A program made the position numbers and the translations under genes. The notes below the pieces were generated by a model. That model saw only the letters and a program-made list of their open reading frames with translations. It made no database searches and had not been told where the DNA came from. A stretch of DNA of 64,000 nt from Fulvivirga sp. (GTDB lineage Bacteria; Bacteroidota; Bacteroidia; Cytophagales; Cyclobacteriaceae), in contig JANQLQ010000169.1 in NCBI GenBank assembly GCA_028280565.1, positions 1-64,000 of the forward strand, written 5' to 3'. Shown piece after piece: positions 35,864 to 45,700 of the stretch. Position 1 is the stretch's first letter, and every line of letters starts with the position of its first letter.

Positions 35864-35916
35864 GACTCTAAAACCTTCTTAGAGTTTCTCTCAGAGGACG
35901 CTGAGTCAAACGAAAC
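35864..35916. repeat. Degenerate palindromic repeat after the immunity gene
   Basis: TTGACTC and GAGTCAA flank AGAGTTTCTCTCAGAGGACG. The inner part resembles the hairpins at 39490-39519 and 40056-40085, so it may be a diverged copy of the same intergenic repeat. It may also end transcription after the immunity gene. Confidence 0.45.
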
Positions 35917-35971
35917 CTAAAAACTTAAAAAAAAAATACTCATTTAAACCTGAAGAACAAAATCATCAACC

Positions 35972-36682
35972 ATGAAAGCCCGGTTTACAACAAAAACGAC
36001 AAACATCCAAAACCACCCCTGGTTATGGTCGGGCATTCTCTTAGTGGCTGTTGTGGTACCTGTATACCCTCAAGAACACATCGCCTCTTCTTATTTCTAC
36101 AATCCCGGTATCTATTATACCTTCACCGAATTCATCACCAACATGCCGGATGATCGGCGTGACGTCAGTTTCGATCAGGAAAAACGAAAGCTATGCTACG
36201 CAGACACTGGCAAAAGAGTAAAAGCACAAAGGGTGTATGGCTTTTGCGATGGGAAGCAGGTATATCTTTCTATGAAAAAGTTCAATCCCGTGGAAAAGGT
36301 GGATCGCTATACCTACTTCACAGAAAAAGGGTTTGAACTCGGATTGATCCATGTGGTTGGAATACCTCCGCTCATAATCCCCTATCCTAATTGGTACCAC
36401 CGTGAAGACATGGCTAACCTTAACAATGGCAACACCTACTACGCCAACAAAAAAACCCTCAAAATGATACTGGAAAGTGACCCGGCGCTTTACGAAGAGT
36501 TCATGAAGGATAAGAAACGAAAGAAACGAAATCAATATTATATAGAGGCTTACAACGATCGGAATAGGAAAGAATTGAAAAACCTTTCCGAATTGCGAGA
36601 AACTAAGCCCAAGCTATTTCAAATTGAAAACAAATACAATAAGAATAACGATTACCCAATTGAAAAACCCGAAGCGCTATGA
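35972..36682 (+). CDS. Exported protein of unknown function (Rhs locus)
   Basis: The 236-residue product has an N-terminal hydrophobic segment (LWSGILLVAVVVPVYPQE, to ~35). The mature part has SSYFYNPGIYYTFTEFITNMPDD, a KRVKAQRVYGFCDGKQVYLS strand pair and a very basic, helical C-terminus (MKDKKRKKRNQYYIEAY). The central pattern (residue ~45 onward) resembles a Bacteroidota DUF6563-like family, but I am not sure. Its stop overlaps the start of the fibre-like gene (ATGA), so the two are co-expressed. Confidence 0.6.
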   Translation: MKARFTTKTTNIQNHPWLWSGILLVAVVVPVYPQEHIASSYFYNPGIYYTFTEFITNMPDDRRDVSFDQEKRKLCYADTGKRVKAQRVYGFCDGKQVYLSMKKFNPVEKVDRYTYFTEKGFELGLIHVVGIPPLIIPYPNWYHREDMANLNNGNTYYANKKTLKMILESDPALYEEFMKDKKRKKRNQYYIEAYNDRNRKELKNLSELRETKPKLFQIENKYNKNNDYPIEKPEAL

Positions 36683-39435
36683 ATGCCGAAAATAAAACCC
36701 AAAGTATAAACAGGGGCCTGCACTTTTGTTTGATTTCCTTCCTATTCACCTTATCCTTTTCCTTCACCCTAGTTCCCGTAGGATGGACACAAACATCAGA
36801 AGTTGAAGACTACAGCGGAAGTAAACAAAGTTTGGGAGATCTTCCGAAAAGTAACATTGTGAAAATATACAACAGTTGGCGTGCCAGTAAAAGCGAAAAA
36901 GCCATGATGTTCTGGCCAGATCACTTGACTACTTTTGGGAAGTGGTCGGGGACCAAAGGAGGATATAGTTCTTTTTATGGGTACTATGCTGGAGAAAATA
37001 CAACAGGATATTACAATTCCTTTTTTGGGCAGTATACTGGGCGATACACTACTTCTGGTATCATGAATAGTTTTTTTGGTTATAGTGCCGGGAACAAAAA
37101 TACAACTGGAAAAGAAAACTCTTTTTTTGGTTTTGACTGTGGTTATCACAATACTAGTGGTAGTAACAATGTTTTTATAGGAAGCCTGTCAGGCTTTAAA
37201 AATAGAACAGGAGATGGTAATACTTTCATAGGTTCTAAGAGTGTCTCTACTGAATACGTATCAGGAGATTTCAATACAGTTGTAGGCAGTTACGGCGGAT
37301 TTAATTTGAGAAATGGTTCTAATAATACTTACCTAGGTACTTCAGCTGGTACGTCAAATCGAAGTGGCTCGGGCAATGTTTTTTTGGGGTACAGTGCAGG
37401 TTATAACGAAGGTGGCTCTAATAAACTCTATATTGATAATTCATCTACCTCCGCACCTCTTATTTGGGGAGATTTTGGTACTAACCATGCAAAAATCAAT
37501 GGGCGCCTAGACGTGACTGGAACATTGGCACCCAATAACCTCCAGCTTAGCGCAGACGGCTTTATTGATGATGATGCTACTGTCGGAGGTCATAATGATG
37601 ATTGGATACGTCTAAAAGGCTATATAGAACTAAAATCAAACACCGATAGCTATGGAGTCGTACTGAGGAACAAAGATACCAATGATTATTTGGCGCTCAC
37701 ACAAGTGGACGGCTCCAGTTACTTGACAGAAAGTTCTACTCACGGAAATTACTTTATAAAAGGTACAAATCGTGATACCTACTTTGGCAATCATGTCTAC
37801 GGGAAGTCCGTGAATAATGGGTATAGTAACCTCTATAAATTTGGCGGTCTCTTCCTTACCTGGGACAGTGATACGTATGGAACCTCACCACATCACTCCA
37901 TTCGTTCTACATACGGAGATACTTATGGTGACAATATTACCCTAAACTCTTACAACAATATTCGGTTAAATTTGGACGCCAATAATAATAATGGCATATC
38001 TTATTTTGAAATTGGAAAAAATACCACGAACACTGAAAACATTCTTTTAAGGTTAAGAGACTCTGATGGTCATCTGGGCATAGGTACCACTGATCCTAAG
38101 ACAAAACTCCATGTCAACGGTGGAACAATGCGAGTAGAAACAACAAACGGGTACATAGATATCGGCTCAACACATAGTAGCTGGGGGCATATTATAACCG
38201 ACCGGCCGAAGTTTTATTTTAATAAGGGTATTAGCGTTGATGAAGGAATTGTTAGCAGCTACAACCAGGACCTTCAGCTTCAAACTGCAGGAACCACTCG
38301 CATGACCCTCTCTAACACCGATGGGAACGTAACTGTTAACAACAACCTTATCTTAGGCGGCACCCTTAAATTTTTGGATACCCAGGATATCAGGAACGAT
38401 AACTCCGTAGATGACTTACTAACGCTTCAAGGAGACGGAAGCCTAGGCACCCGCAGTGTCCAGTCCATAGAGAGTCCTTGGATGTGGGAAGAAATATTTA
38501 ACGGGCAGGATACGTTGCTGATGGTGTGCCCGGATTCTGCCATCATTGGCAATGTTTTCATCGATGTGATCGATCTTAACGGTAATCTTAGGGTAGGAGA
38601 GAACGCCTACATCGATGACGATGTAAACTATGGAGACGATGGTACTCCTGACGATTGGATGAAATTTAATGACCACATAGAGTTCCGGTCAAGTGCTCCC
38701 AAACATGGCATTGTGTTGTATGACCGGTCTTCACTTCTCCACTACACTAACATTATGCATGAGGCGGGGAGGACCTTCTTTTCAAATAGCAAAGGAGCCG
38801 ATGACTATTTCATGCGAGCAACAGGAAGAGATGTAGAATTTGGAGGGAATGTCTCGTTCGGGGGCCTATCCGGAGCGGGGAACTTTACGTTAAACAGCCC
38901 TACTAACCTATATTTTGCTATCGACAGTGACAACAACAGTGAAGGTGGTGAAAATAATGCTATTGTATTTGGCAGAAATAGCGAAAGTGGCACAGGCGCC
39001 AATTTTGATGAGCTGTTGGTGATCAACGAAGATGGAAATGTAGGGATAGGCAACGGAACTAACCGGGTCACCGTGCCGGCGGGATATAGATTCTCTGTAG
39101 ATGGCAAGATCATCGTAGAAGAAATCAAGGTGGAACTGTCTACGGCTTGGCCTGACTATGTATTCAACCCTACCTATGAACTCATGCCGATCCAAGCATT
39201 AAAAAGCTACATCCGGGAGCGCAAGCATTTACCGAATGTGCCCTCAGCACAAGAAATAAAAGATAACGGGGGCATGGAATTAGGAGATATGAATAAAAAA
39301 CTCATGGAAAAGGTAGAAGAGCTAACGCTCTATCTCATCGATGAGCACGATAGGATCAATGCGATCCAAGAGGAGCTAGAAGCTTTAAAGGCAGAAAACC
39401 AAGAGCTTAAGAATGCGCTGGCACAGGGTAAGTAA
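36679..39435 (+). CDS. Fibre-like protein with YadA-head-like repeats and C-terminal chaperone-like end
   Basis: The 918-residue protein has a signal segment (CLISFLFTLSFSFTLVPVGW). Residues ~95-250 hold about eight ~21-24-residue repeats of the type NSFFGYYAGENTTGYY / NVFIGSLSGFKNRTGDG / NTYLGTSAGTSNRSGSG, like trimeric autotransporter heads and phage tail fibres. Two FIDDDATVGGHNDDW/YIDDDVNYGDDGTPDDW segments follow, and the end (KVELSTAWPDYVFNPTYELM, LKSYIRERKHLPNVPSAQEI, then a coiled coil) resembles S74-like tail-fibre chaperone ends common in this phylum. A surface adhesin or fibre is likely. It sits in the Rhs locus behind a coupled small gene. Confidence 0.75.
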   Translation: MNAENKTQSINRGLHFCLISFLFTLSFSFTLVPVGWTQTSEVEDYSGSKQSLGDLPKSNIVKIYNSWRASKSEKAMMFWPDHLTTFGKWSGTKGGYSSFYGYYAGENTTGYYNSFFGQYTGRYTTSGIMNSFFGYSAGNKNTTGKENSFFGFDCGYHNTSGSNNVFIGSLSGFKNRTGDGNTFIGSKSVSTEYVSGDFNTVVGSYGGFNLRNGSNNTYLGTSAGTSNRSGSGNVFLGYSAGYNEGGSNKLYIDNSSTSAPLIWGDFGTNHAKINGRLDVTGTLAPNNLQLSADGFIDDDATVGGHNDDWIRLKGYIELKSNTDSYGVVLRNKDTNDYLALTQVDGSSYLTESSTHGNYFIKGTNRDTYFGNHVYGKSVNNGYSNLYKFGGLFLTWDSDTYGTSPHHSIRSTYGDTYGDNITLNSYNNIRLNLDANNNNGISYFEIGKNTTNTENILLRLRDSDGHLGIGTTDPKTKLHVNGGTMRVETTNGYIDIGSTHSSWGHIITDRPKFYFNKGISVDEGIVSSYNQDLQLQTAGTTRMTLSNTDGNVTVNNNLILGGTLKFLDTQDIRNDNSVDDLLTLQGDGSLGTRSVQSIESPWMWEEIFNGQDTLLMVCPDSAIIGNVFIDVIDLNGNLRVGENAYIDDDVNYGDDGTPDDWMKFNDHIEFRSSAPKHGIVLYDRSSLLHYTNIMHEAGRTFFSNSKGADDYFMRATGRDVEFGGNVSFGGLSGAGNFTLNSPTNLYFAIDSDNNSEGGENNAIVFGRNSESGTGANFDELLVINEDGNVGIGNGTNRVTVPAGYRFSVDGKIIVEEIKVELSTAWPDYVFNPTYELMPIQALKSYIRERKHLPNVPSAQEIKDNGGMELGDMNKKLMEKVEELTLYLIDEHDRINAIQEELEALKAENQELKNALAQGK
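37012..37420 (+). repeat. In-gene repeats encoding NxFxGxxAG fibre motifs
   Basis: Degenerate 63-72-bp units encoding the pattern N-[ST]-F-[FI]-G-x-x-[AS]-G-x-x-[TN]-[TR]-[TS]-G. They make up the head-like part of the fibre protein. Confidence 0.65.
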
Positions 39436-39489
39436 AAATAACGCTCGAAACTAAAAAAAGATCGTCATTCTGCCTGTTTGTTTAAACCT

Positions 39490-39519
39490 GTTCAGAGTCT
39501 GTTCGAGGGGACTCTGAAC
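39490..39519. repeat. Hairpin repeat, copy 1 (GTTCAGAGTC-N10-GACTCTGAAC)
   Basis: Perfect 10-bp arms with a 10-base loop. An identical-arm copy is at 40056-40085; both are preceded by TTAAACCT and followed by AACTAC. Lies 55 bp after the fibre gene. Confidence 0.85.
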
Positions 39520-39692
39520 AACTACAAAACGAAGAAAATGAAGAGCTTTACTATTTTTTGATAAAGTCTCATTAACCGATAGATAAACAGTGTGTAAATT
39601 TTAAAATGAAAACAAGTTGAAAATGGCAAAACACAACCTAGATCCAGGATAAGAAAAAATTGGAAACGCCCTAAACAAAATAAAAAACGGAT

Positions 39693-39860
39693 CGTCATGG
39701 CGAGGCTGGCGATGCGAGTGCAGGGGCTACGAAGCCATCCCCTCCAAGAGATATACCGCACGGACGTTGCTATCGCTTCCCGGGCAGGGGATTGCTTCAC
39801 CGCTATCCCTACAAACCAGCGCTGGGTTCGCGCCATAGGCGTCCCTTTGGGGCAATGACG
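39693..39860. repeat. Dispersed CGTCAT...ATGACG element, copy 1
   Basis: Starts CGTCATGGCGAGG and ends GGGGCAATGACG, so the ends are inverted repeats. The GC-rich interior with AAGCCATCCCC and GGGGATTGCTTCACCG resembles the CGTCATTGCGAGG-type repeats scattered through Bacteroidota genomes (from memory). Not coding; possibly a non-autonomous mobile element. Confidence 0.6.
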
Positions 39861-39872
39861 ATACGTACAGGG

Positions 39873-40018
39873 TTGTCATAGGTAGGCTGGCGTGGCCTGT
39901 GGGCGGGTTACGAAGCTGCCCCCCTCTCATGTGTGATCGAATGGAACTTGTTCTCGTTTCATGAGTGGGGGATCGCTTCACGCATCGCCCAGGCCATTCC
40001 GCTGGGTTCGCGATGACG
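39873..40018. repeat. Dispersed GTCAT...ATGACG element, copy 2
   Basis: A second, diverged copy directly after copy 1, with TTACGAAGCTGCCCCCC and GGGGGATCGCTTCACGC inside and ending CGCGATGACG. Same class as copy 1. Confidence 0.5.
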
Positions 40019-40055
40019 ATAATGGTTTTTTTAGGAGTTTTTAAACCTTAAACCT

Positions 40056-40085
40056 GTTCAGAGTCTCTCACAGGGGACTCTGAAC
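40056..40085. repeat. Hairpin repeat, copy 2 (GTTCAGAGTC-N10-GACTCTGAAC)
   Basis: Arms identical to 39490-39519; the 10-base loop differs (TCTCACAGGG versus TGTTCGAGGG), as expected if the stem is conserved for structure. The two copies bracket the CGTCAT elements. Confidence 0.85.
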
Positions 40086-40128
40086 AACTACTTGAAAACA
40101 GCATAACATAACATCAAAGGCCCGCTCC

Positions 40129-41529
40129 TTGAGCAAAACACTCGCCATATCGCTACTCCTTTTATGTCCTATTTGGTCCTTTTCACAGACTAAAATAGCT
40201 TCCCATATCCCGGATTCCTACGTGGTCGATTTGAAAGAGCTGGCGACTAAGAAGGGGAGGAAAAACAAAAGCAAAGCGGAAAAAAAGAAGCTCAAAAAAA
40301 GGACGAAAGAATTCAAAGAAGAGCTTCGGCTTAAAAGTAAATTGTACAAGTTGAAAACGGACAGCCTTACCAAAATACGCCGGATGTTAAAAGATACGGC
40401 GACACGGCGTAAGGCCCTGGCAAAGCTAGAAAGCCAAAAGTCTAAAATTGCCGATAACAAACACTTGAAACGGCTGGATAAAAAGGGAAGGCTAGGAAAA
40501 GTGCAACAGGTTGGGAAACAATATGGGGATTACCTGCAGCAGGTAAAACAAGATAGTGTAGATGTCAAAGGATTATCCAACAAAGCTTTACAGCAAGTGG
40601 ATAACGAAGAAGTGAAGAAGTACACTCAATCTATCGAAGCTTTACAAAAAGATAGTTTGGATGTTAAGGCGCTGGGCCAGGCGGCATTGGACCTGGCTGA
40701 CCAGGAAGAGATACAAAAATACACGGGCCAGCTCGACCTTACTGAATTTGACCTGGATTCCGGTTTTATGGAAACCCCTCCGCCGTTCGTGATGGAAGCC
40801 CTGGGGGAGGAACTCGCTGAAATGGATAAAATGAGGGCCTTGGAAAAGCAGATCAAAGGGATGCCACAAATGCTCAACCAAAAGAAACCCGAAGTAGGCA
40901 CTATGAAGGGACAGGATTTTATGAAACAGTTGCAGCTTAAGGAAAAGTTGGGAGAGGACTTTGACCCAAAGTATGTAGATATATTTGAAGAGCACCAGGA
41001 GAAGCTGGTAAAAGCGCAGGAAACCGTGAAAACTAAAAAACTAAAGAACGGGTGGAAAGAGACGATCAACGCACTTTTTGATCAAGACATGGATGAAATT
41101 AAACGGGAGAGTTTCAAAGATCGCTTGCATATTGCCGGCTTGGTGCAAATCACAAGTTTCCAGCCGTTTGCCATGGATGCAAATCCAAGTATTGGCTACC
41201 ATTTTACAGACAGGATCACCGCGGGTGTGGGAGGCAGGTATAGGCTTCAACTGGAAGAAGAAAACCGGGCCTATTCTTACCAGCTATTCACAGATTACCG
41301 CATCTCTTACAGCTTTTATCTCCATGCGGAATATGAAAACCTGTCGAAAAAGATACCGGAGATAGGCTGGCGGTCTACAAATAACTACTTCATAGGGCTG
41401 GGCCGTGATATTAATTATCGAAATTACCTTACGGCTACCATGCTATTGCTCTATAATTTTTCTTCCGAGGTGAGCGAGCAAGATTTTAGAGAACGTATTT
41501 CTGTAAGGTTTGGGTTTAGAATTAATTGA
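40129..41529 (+). CDS. Lys-rich coiled-coil protein with C-terminal barrel-like domain
   Basis: The 466-residue protein starts with TTG; there is no in-frame ATG back to the stop at 40093, and the first 20 residues (MSKTLAISLLLLCPIWSFSQ) form a good signal peptide, so TTG is the likely start. Residues ~40-130 are highly charged helix (RKNKSKAEKKKLKKRTKEFK), followed by two related stretches KQDSVDVKGLSNKALQQVDN and KDSLDVKALGQAALDLADQ, a Pro/Met-rich part and, from ~345, strand-like segments (NPSIGYHFTDRITAGVGGRY, YSFYLHAEYENLSKK, ISVRFGFRIN) that look like a small outer-membrane barrel. Function unknown; it closes the Rhs locus, where related genes are often found. Confidence 0.7.
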   Translation: MSKTLAISLLLLCPIWSFSQTKIASHIPDSYVVDLKELATKKGRKNKSKAEKKKLKKRTKEFKEELRLKSKLYKLKTDSLTKIRRMLKDTATRRKALAKLESQKSKIADNKHLKRLDKKGRLGKVQQVGKQYGDYLQQVKQDSVDVKGLSNKALQQVDNEEVKKYTQSIEALQKDSLDVKALGQAALDLADQEEIQKYTGQLDLTEFDLDSGFMETPPPFVMEALGEELAEMDKMRALEKQIKGMPQMLNQKKPEVGTMKGQDFMKQLQLKEKLGEDFDPKYVDIFEEHQEKLVKAQETVKTKKLKNGWKETINALFDQDMDEIKRESFKDRLHIAGLVQITSFQPFAMDANPSIGYHFTDRITAGVGGRYRLQLEEENRAYSYQLFTDYRISYSFYLHAEYENLSKKIPEIGWRSTNNYFIGLGRDINYRNYLTATMLLLYNFSSEVSEQDFRERISVRFGFRIN

Positions 41530-41545
41530 TGATAGTTTAAGATAT

Positions 41546-41856
41546 CCTTGAGAATTCGCTTTGATAGTAAAACGTTCAATTTTGGCAACTTGGACTTATA
41601 TTTTACAATATTTCGGGTAGTGCCAGCCCCTCAATGAGCAGTATACGCGGTATTTTGAGGTTCTATACTTGGTTTTCATTTTCTTTTGCGCGCCCAAAAG
41701 AAAACGAAACAAAAGAAAAGGGCGCCAGCAACCAAGCCCATTTTCCCCGCATAACGCGCTATCCCACCCCTATAGGCCGCTTGCCCACAGGCCTCAAATG
41801 GGCCGCGCTGTTCCTGGATGTCTCCCCTCGATACGCCACTTGAATTTTCAATGACG
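41546..41856. mobile_element. 311-bp dispersed element, copy 1 (MITE-like)
   Basis: Runs from CCTTGAGAATTCGCTTTGAT to TTGAATTTTCAATGA. Copy 2 at 42039-42349 has the same length and order. The ends form an imperfect inverted repeat (TTGAGAATTC / reverse complement TTGAAAATTC). Inside lies the hairpin TTTTCTTTTG-CGCGCC-CAAAAGAAAA. The open frames of the two copies differ, so it does not encode a protein. Confidence 0.6.
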
Positions 41857-41953
41857 CCCTAGTTTAGAATAGCTTTTGCCTGGAATGAGAATGCTCAAAC
41901 ACTCACGTTATTTTAAGGCTAAGCTATGTTTCGTAAAATCAAAAACTCAAAAA

Positions 41954-42450
41954 AGATCGTCATTCCTGCCAGCCCTGTGGGCTGGAAGTGGGTGAGCAGG
42001 AATCTGCGAAGTCGCGAAACGAAAATCTAGTAGAGAGCCCTTGAAAATTAGCTTTGATAGTAAAACGTTTGTTTTCTGGGAAGTTAGACTGCATTTTAAA
42101 AATGTTTCGGGTATTGGGAACCTCGCAGCGAGTATTATACACGGGATTTCGTGGTTCTAAGCCTGGTTTTCATTTTCTTTTGCACGCCCAAAAGAAAACG
42201 AACCAAAAGAAAAGGGCGCCAGTAACAAAGCCCATTTTCCGCTCAAAACGTTCTATCCAACCGCTATAGGCCGCTTACCCACAGGCCTCAAATGTGCCGC
42301 GCTGTTCCTGGATGTCCCCCCTCCATACGCCACTTGAATTTTCAATGATGTCCTCTATTACACGCACAACGATAATAATACACGTTCAACGACTTCGCAG
42401 AGCCCTTGTTGTGTGCAGCCTAACACACAGGCCGCCAGGAATGATGATCC
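41954..42450. mobile_element. Inverted-repeat element interrupted by the 311-bp element
   Basis: The left arm (41954-~42030) starts AGATCGTCATTCCTGCC and the right arm, read backwards from 42450, starts GGATCATCATTCCTGGC. TCTGCGAAGTCG occurs in both arms exactly 48 bases from the GATC start (42003-42014 and 42390-42401). The two arms surround copy 2 of the 311-bp element, so that copy inserted into an older palindromic element. Confidence 0.55.
42039..42349. mobile_element. 311-bp dispersed element, copy 2 (MITE-like)
   Basis: Aligns with 41546-41856 over its whole length, starting CCTTGAAAATTAGCTTTGAT and ending TTGAATTTTCAATGA. Highest identity is in the CATTTTCTTTTG hairpin region and in the TATAGGCCGCTT-CCCACAGGCCTCAAATG stretch. 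Confidence 0.6.
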
Positions 42451-42577
42451 TTTTTTACTTTCACCTGGCCATGGACACTTTACAACCTCTCCCGAAGAGT
42501 CTCTCACAGTGGGTCACGGGAAGATCAGATCTTACCAGGACGTACCATCGTCTACCCAATATCCGTTGGTATCAGAA

Positions 42578-45481
42578 CTACACCTCCTCCATCACTTCTT
42601 CCGCTCCCTGGTACTCTTCAATAGGCAAACAGCTACACACCAAGTTCCTGTCCCCGTAAGCATTGTCCACACGAGCTACGGCTGGCCAAAATTTATTCTC
42701 CCGCACAAAAGGCAGGGGAAAAGCTGCTTTTTCACGACTGTAAGGTTTTTCCCAGTGTGAAGAAGTAACAAGAGCGGCAGTATGAGGTGCATTTTTGAGT
42801 ACGTTATCGTCCTTTGCTGTAGTGCCCACTTCGATTTCCCGGATTTCAGCGCGTATGGCGATCATGGCTTCGCTAAACCTGTCTAGCTCATCTTGTGTTT
42901 CGCTTTCGGTGGGCTCTATCATCATGGTACCTGCCACGGGAAAGGATACGGTAGGCGCATGGAAGCCGTAGTCCATCAAACGTTTGGCGATATCCTCTAC
43001 TTCTACCCCGGCCTTTTTAAACTCCCGGCAGTCGATGATCATTTCATGTGCTGCCCGGCCACGAACCCCGGTATACAGTACAGGATAGTGACCGTCTAGT
43101 CGCTCTTTAATATAATTGGCATTCAGGATAGCAATTTCAGTAGCTCGCTTGAGGCCTTTTTTACCCATCATGGCAATGTAGGCGTATGAAATGGTCAATA
43201 TGCTGGCGCTGCCAAAAGGAGCAGCAGATATGGAGGTGATCGCTTGGTCGCCCCCGGTTTTTATCAAGGGATTTCCCGGCAAGAATGGAGCCAATTGACT
43301 CGCTACGCCGATAGGTCCCATGCCCGGACCACCGCCGCCGTGCGGGATGCAAAAGGTTTTATGCAAGTTCAGGTGACATACATCGGCGCCAATATTGGCA
43401 GGGCTGGTGAGCCCTACTTGGGCATTCATGTTAGCGCCGTCCATATACACCTGGCCACCATTTTCATGGATCAGCTCACATATCTCGATAATGCTTTCCT
43501 CGAATACGCCATGTGTGGAAGGATAGGTGACCATTAAGGCCGCAAGGTTTTCGCGGTGGGCCTCTGCCTTGGCTTTCAAATCTTCCAGGTCAATGTTTCC
43601 TTGCTCGTCACACTTAACAATAACCGCCTTCATGCCAGCCATCACTGCGCTGGCAGGATTGGTACCGTGCGCTGAAGAAGGGATCAATGTCACATCCCGG
43701 TGATGATCTCCCCTGCTTTCATGGTAGGCTTTGATGACCATTAAGCCGGAATATTCCCCTTGTGCACCACTGTTGGGCTGTAGCGATACCGCTGCAAATC
43801 CCGTGATCTCACACAACCATTTTTCTAAGTCGACAAAAAGCTCGGTATATCCCTCGGCCTGTTCCCTAGGGGCAAAAGGATGTATATTTCCAAATTCCGG
43901 CCACGTTACCGGTATCATTTCGGTAGTGGCGTTCAATTTCATGGTGCATGACCCTAAAGATATCATGCTATGCACCAAAGAAAGATCTTTGTTTTCTAGC
44001 CTCTTGATGTACCGTAGCATATCATGTTCTGAGTGGTAGCTATTGAACACGGGATGTGCCAGGTAACTGCCCGCGTTACGCACTAGAGATGGGAGCCATG
44101 ATAACTCGAGTGTAGACGCCGCTTGCTCAAGATCAAAAGTATTGTCCGTGCCTGTAGCTTCCGCGAAGATGTCGAGGATCAACTGGATGTCTTGTATCGT
44201 GGTGGTTTCATCCAAGGCTATCCCGATATGCTGATCATCAAAATACCGAAAGTTAACTTCACGAGATTCAGCCACCCGCCTGGTAGTTTCAGCGGGAGCC
44301 TTTACTTTAAGGGTGTCAAAATAATATTTGTTGAGCTGGGAAAGTCCTAACGCTTTGAGCCCATGATCCAGCAGCTGGGCCAATCCATGGATACGCGTCG
44401 CGATGGCTTTCAGCCCTTCCGGTCCATGATAAACGGCGTACATCCCTGCCATCACGGCCAATAGGACTTGCGCTGTACAAATATTGCTAGTGGCTTTTTC
44501 CCTACGTATATGCTGCTCGCGGGTCTGTAACGCCATGCGGTATCCTTGGTTGCCTTGAGCATCTACAGAGGCACCTATGATCCTACCCGGTATCAGCCTT
44601 TTAAACTCTTCTTTTGTTGCAAAAAATGCAGCATGAGGTCCTCCATACCCCATGGGTACGCCAAAACGCTGGCTGGAGCCCACCACAACATCGGCACCCA
44701 TCTCACCCGGGGATTTTAGCAACAGCAAGCTCATCAGGTCGGTAGACACCGCAACGGAAACATGACGTTCTTTTGCAGCGGCTATAAGATCCGTATGATC
44801 TTTGATCTCCCCGTTGTTGTTAGGATATTGCAATAAAACACCGTACAGGTCGGGATCAGAAAGGTCAAGGTTTTCCAGGCTATCCACCACCAGGTTAATG
44901 CCTATGGGCTTGGAGCGTGTCCGGAGTACATCTAAGGTTTGAGGAAAGACATCCTTATCTACAAAGAACGTGTTCGCCTTCTTTTTTTCTCCTTTCCGTA
45001 CGGCGGAAAGCATGGTCATAGCTTCTGCGGCCGCAGTAGCTTCGTCCAGCAATGAGGCATTGGCGATTTCCATCCCACAAAGATCGATGACCATCGTCTG
45101 GAAGTTGATCAATGCTTCTAACCTGCCTTGGGCGATCTCTGCTTGGTAAGGTGTATAGGCAGTATACCATCCCGGGTTTTCTAAGATATTCCTGAGGATA
45201 ACAGTAGGCACGATCGTATTGTAATACCCCGTACCTAGGTAAGACTTAAAAACGCGATTTTTGCCGGCAAGCGTTTTGAAATCCTTCAAAAACTCGTACT
45301 CACCTTTCGCCGAGGGCAATCCAAGTTCTTTTTTTAATCGGATCGACTTAGGGATCGTTTGATCGATAAGGTCATCGATAGAATCTGCCTTTATCACCTT
45401 CAACATCTCCGCTACCTGCTGATCATTTGGGCCGTTGTGCCTTGAATCGAACCTTTCCGTTGTGTTAATGTCTAACTTCAT
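42578..45481 (-). CDS. gcvP: Glycine dehydrogenase (decarboxylating), P-protein
   Basis: The 967-residue, full-length P-protein of the glycine cleavage system decarboxylates glycine and transfers aminomethyl to the lipoyl group of the H-protein, with PLP. The N-terminal half ([38 protein letters not shown]) and C-terminal half ([20 protein letters not shown]) are typical. The PLP lysine is in [20 protein letters not shown] near residue 705. The cleavage system's other genes are not in the window; lipA lies 2 kb away. The stop is next to repeat-rich DNA with no strong terminator seen. Confidence 0.97.
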   Translation of the reverse strand: MKLDINTTERFDSRHNGPNDQQVAEMLKVIKADSIDDLIDQTIPKSIRLKKELGLPSAKGEYEFLKDFKTLAGKNRVFKSYLGTGYYNTIVPTVILRNILENPGWYTAYTPYQAEIAQGRLEALINFQTMVIDLCGMEIANASLLDEATAAAEAMTMLSAVRKGEKKKANTFFVDKDVFPQTLDVLRTRSKPIGINLVVDSLENLDLSDPDLYGVLLQYPNNNGEIKDHTDLIAAAKERHVSVAVSTDLMSLLLLKSPGEMGADVVVGSSQRFGVPMGYGGPHAAFFATKEEFKRLIPGRIIGASVDAQGNQGYRMALQTREQHIRREKATSNICTAQVLLAVMAGMYAVYHGPEGLKAIATRIHGLAQLLDHGLKALGLSQLNKYYFDTLKVKAPAETTRRVAESREVNFRYFDDQHIGIALDETTTIQDIQLILDIFAEATGTDNTFDLEQAASTLELSWLPSLVRNAGSYLAHPVFNSYHSEHDMLRYIKRLENKDLSLVHSMISLGSCTMKLNATTEMIPVTWPEFGNIHPFAPREQAEGYTELFVDLEKWLCEITGFAAVSLQPNSGAQGEYSGLMVIKAYHESRGDHHRDVTLIPSSAHGTNPASAVMAGMKAVIVKCDEQGNIDLEDLKAKAEAHRENLAALMVTYPSTHGVFEESIIEICELIHENGGQVYMDGANMNAQVGLTSPANIGADVCHLNLHKTFCIPHGGGGPGMGPIGVASQLAPFLPGNPLIKTGGDQAITSISAAPFGSASILTISYAYIAMMGKKGLKRATEIAILNANYIKERLDGHYPVLYTGVRGRAAHEMIIDCREFKKAGVEVEDIAKRLMDYGFHAPTVSFPVAGTMMIEPTESETQDELDRFSEAMIAIRAEIREIEVGTTAKDDNVLKNAPHTAALVTSSHWEKPYSREKAAFPLPFVRENKFWPAVARVDNAYGDRNLVCSCLPIEEYQGAEEVMEEV

Positions 45482-45700
45482 TCTGCTTCCTTCTAATGAT
45501 ATTTAAACGAACAATACCCGGTCTCTAAAAAGATGCACAAAGGTAGTATTATTTGCTAAAAAAACGTTTGCGGGGCGAGGTTAAAGTGCTCCAACAGGGG
45601 GTTTTAACGATAAGAAATACCGCTTATAACAAATTGATCTTATCCAGTGGATTTAGAAAAGGGATTGAATAATTTTACTTGCCTACCTAATACCACTATT

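Noticed and set aside
41634-42269. Small open frames in the 311-bp elements (about 60-70 codons)
   Set aside because: The two copies of the element do not keep the same frame, so these are chance frames in a repeat.
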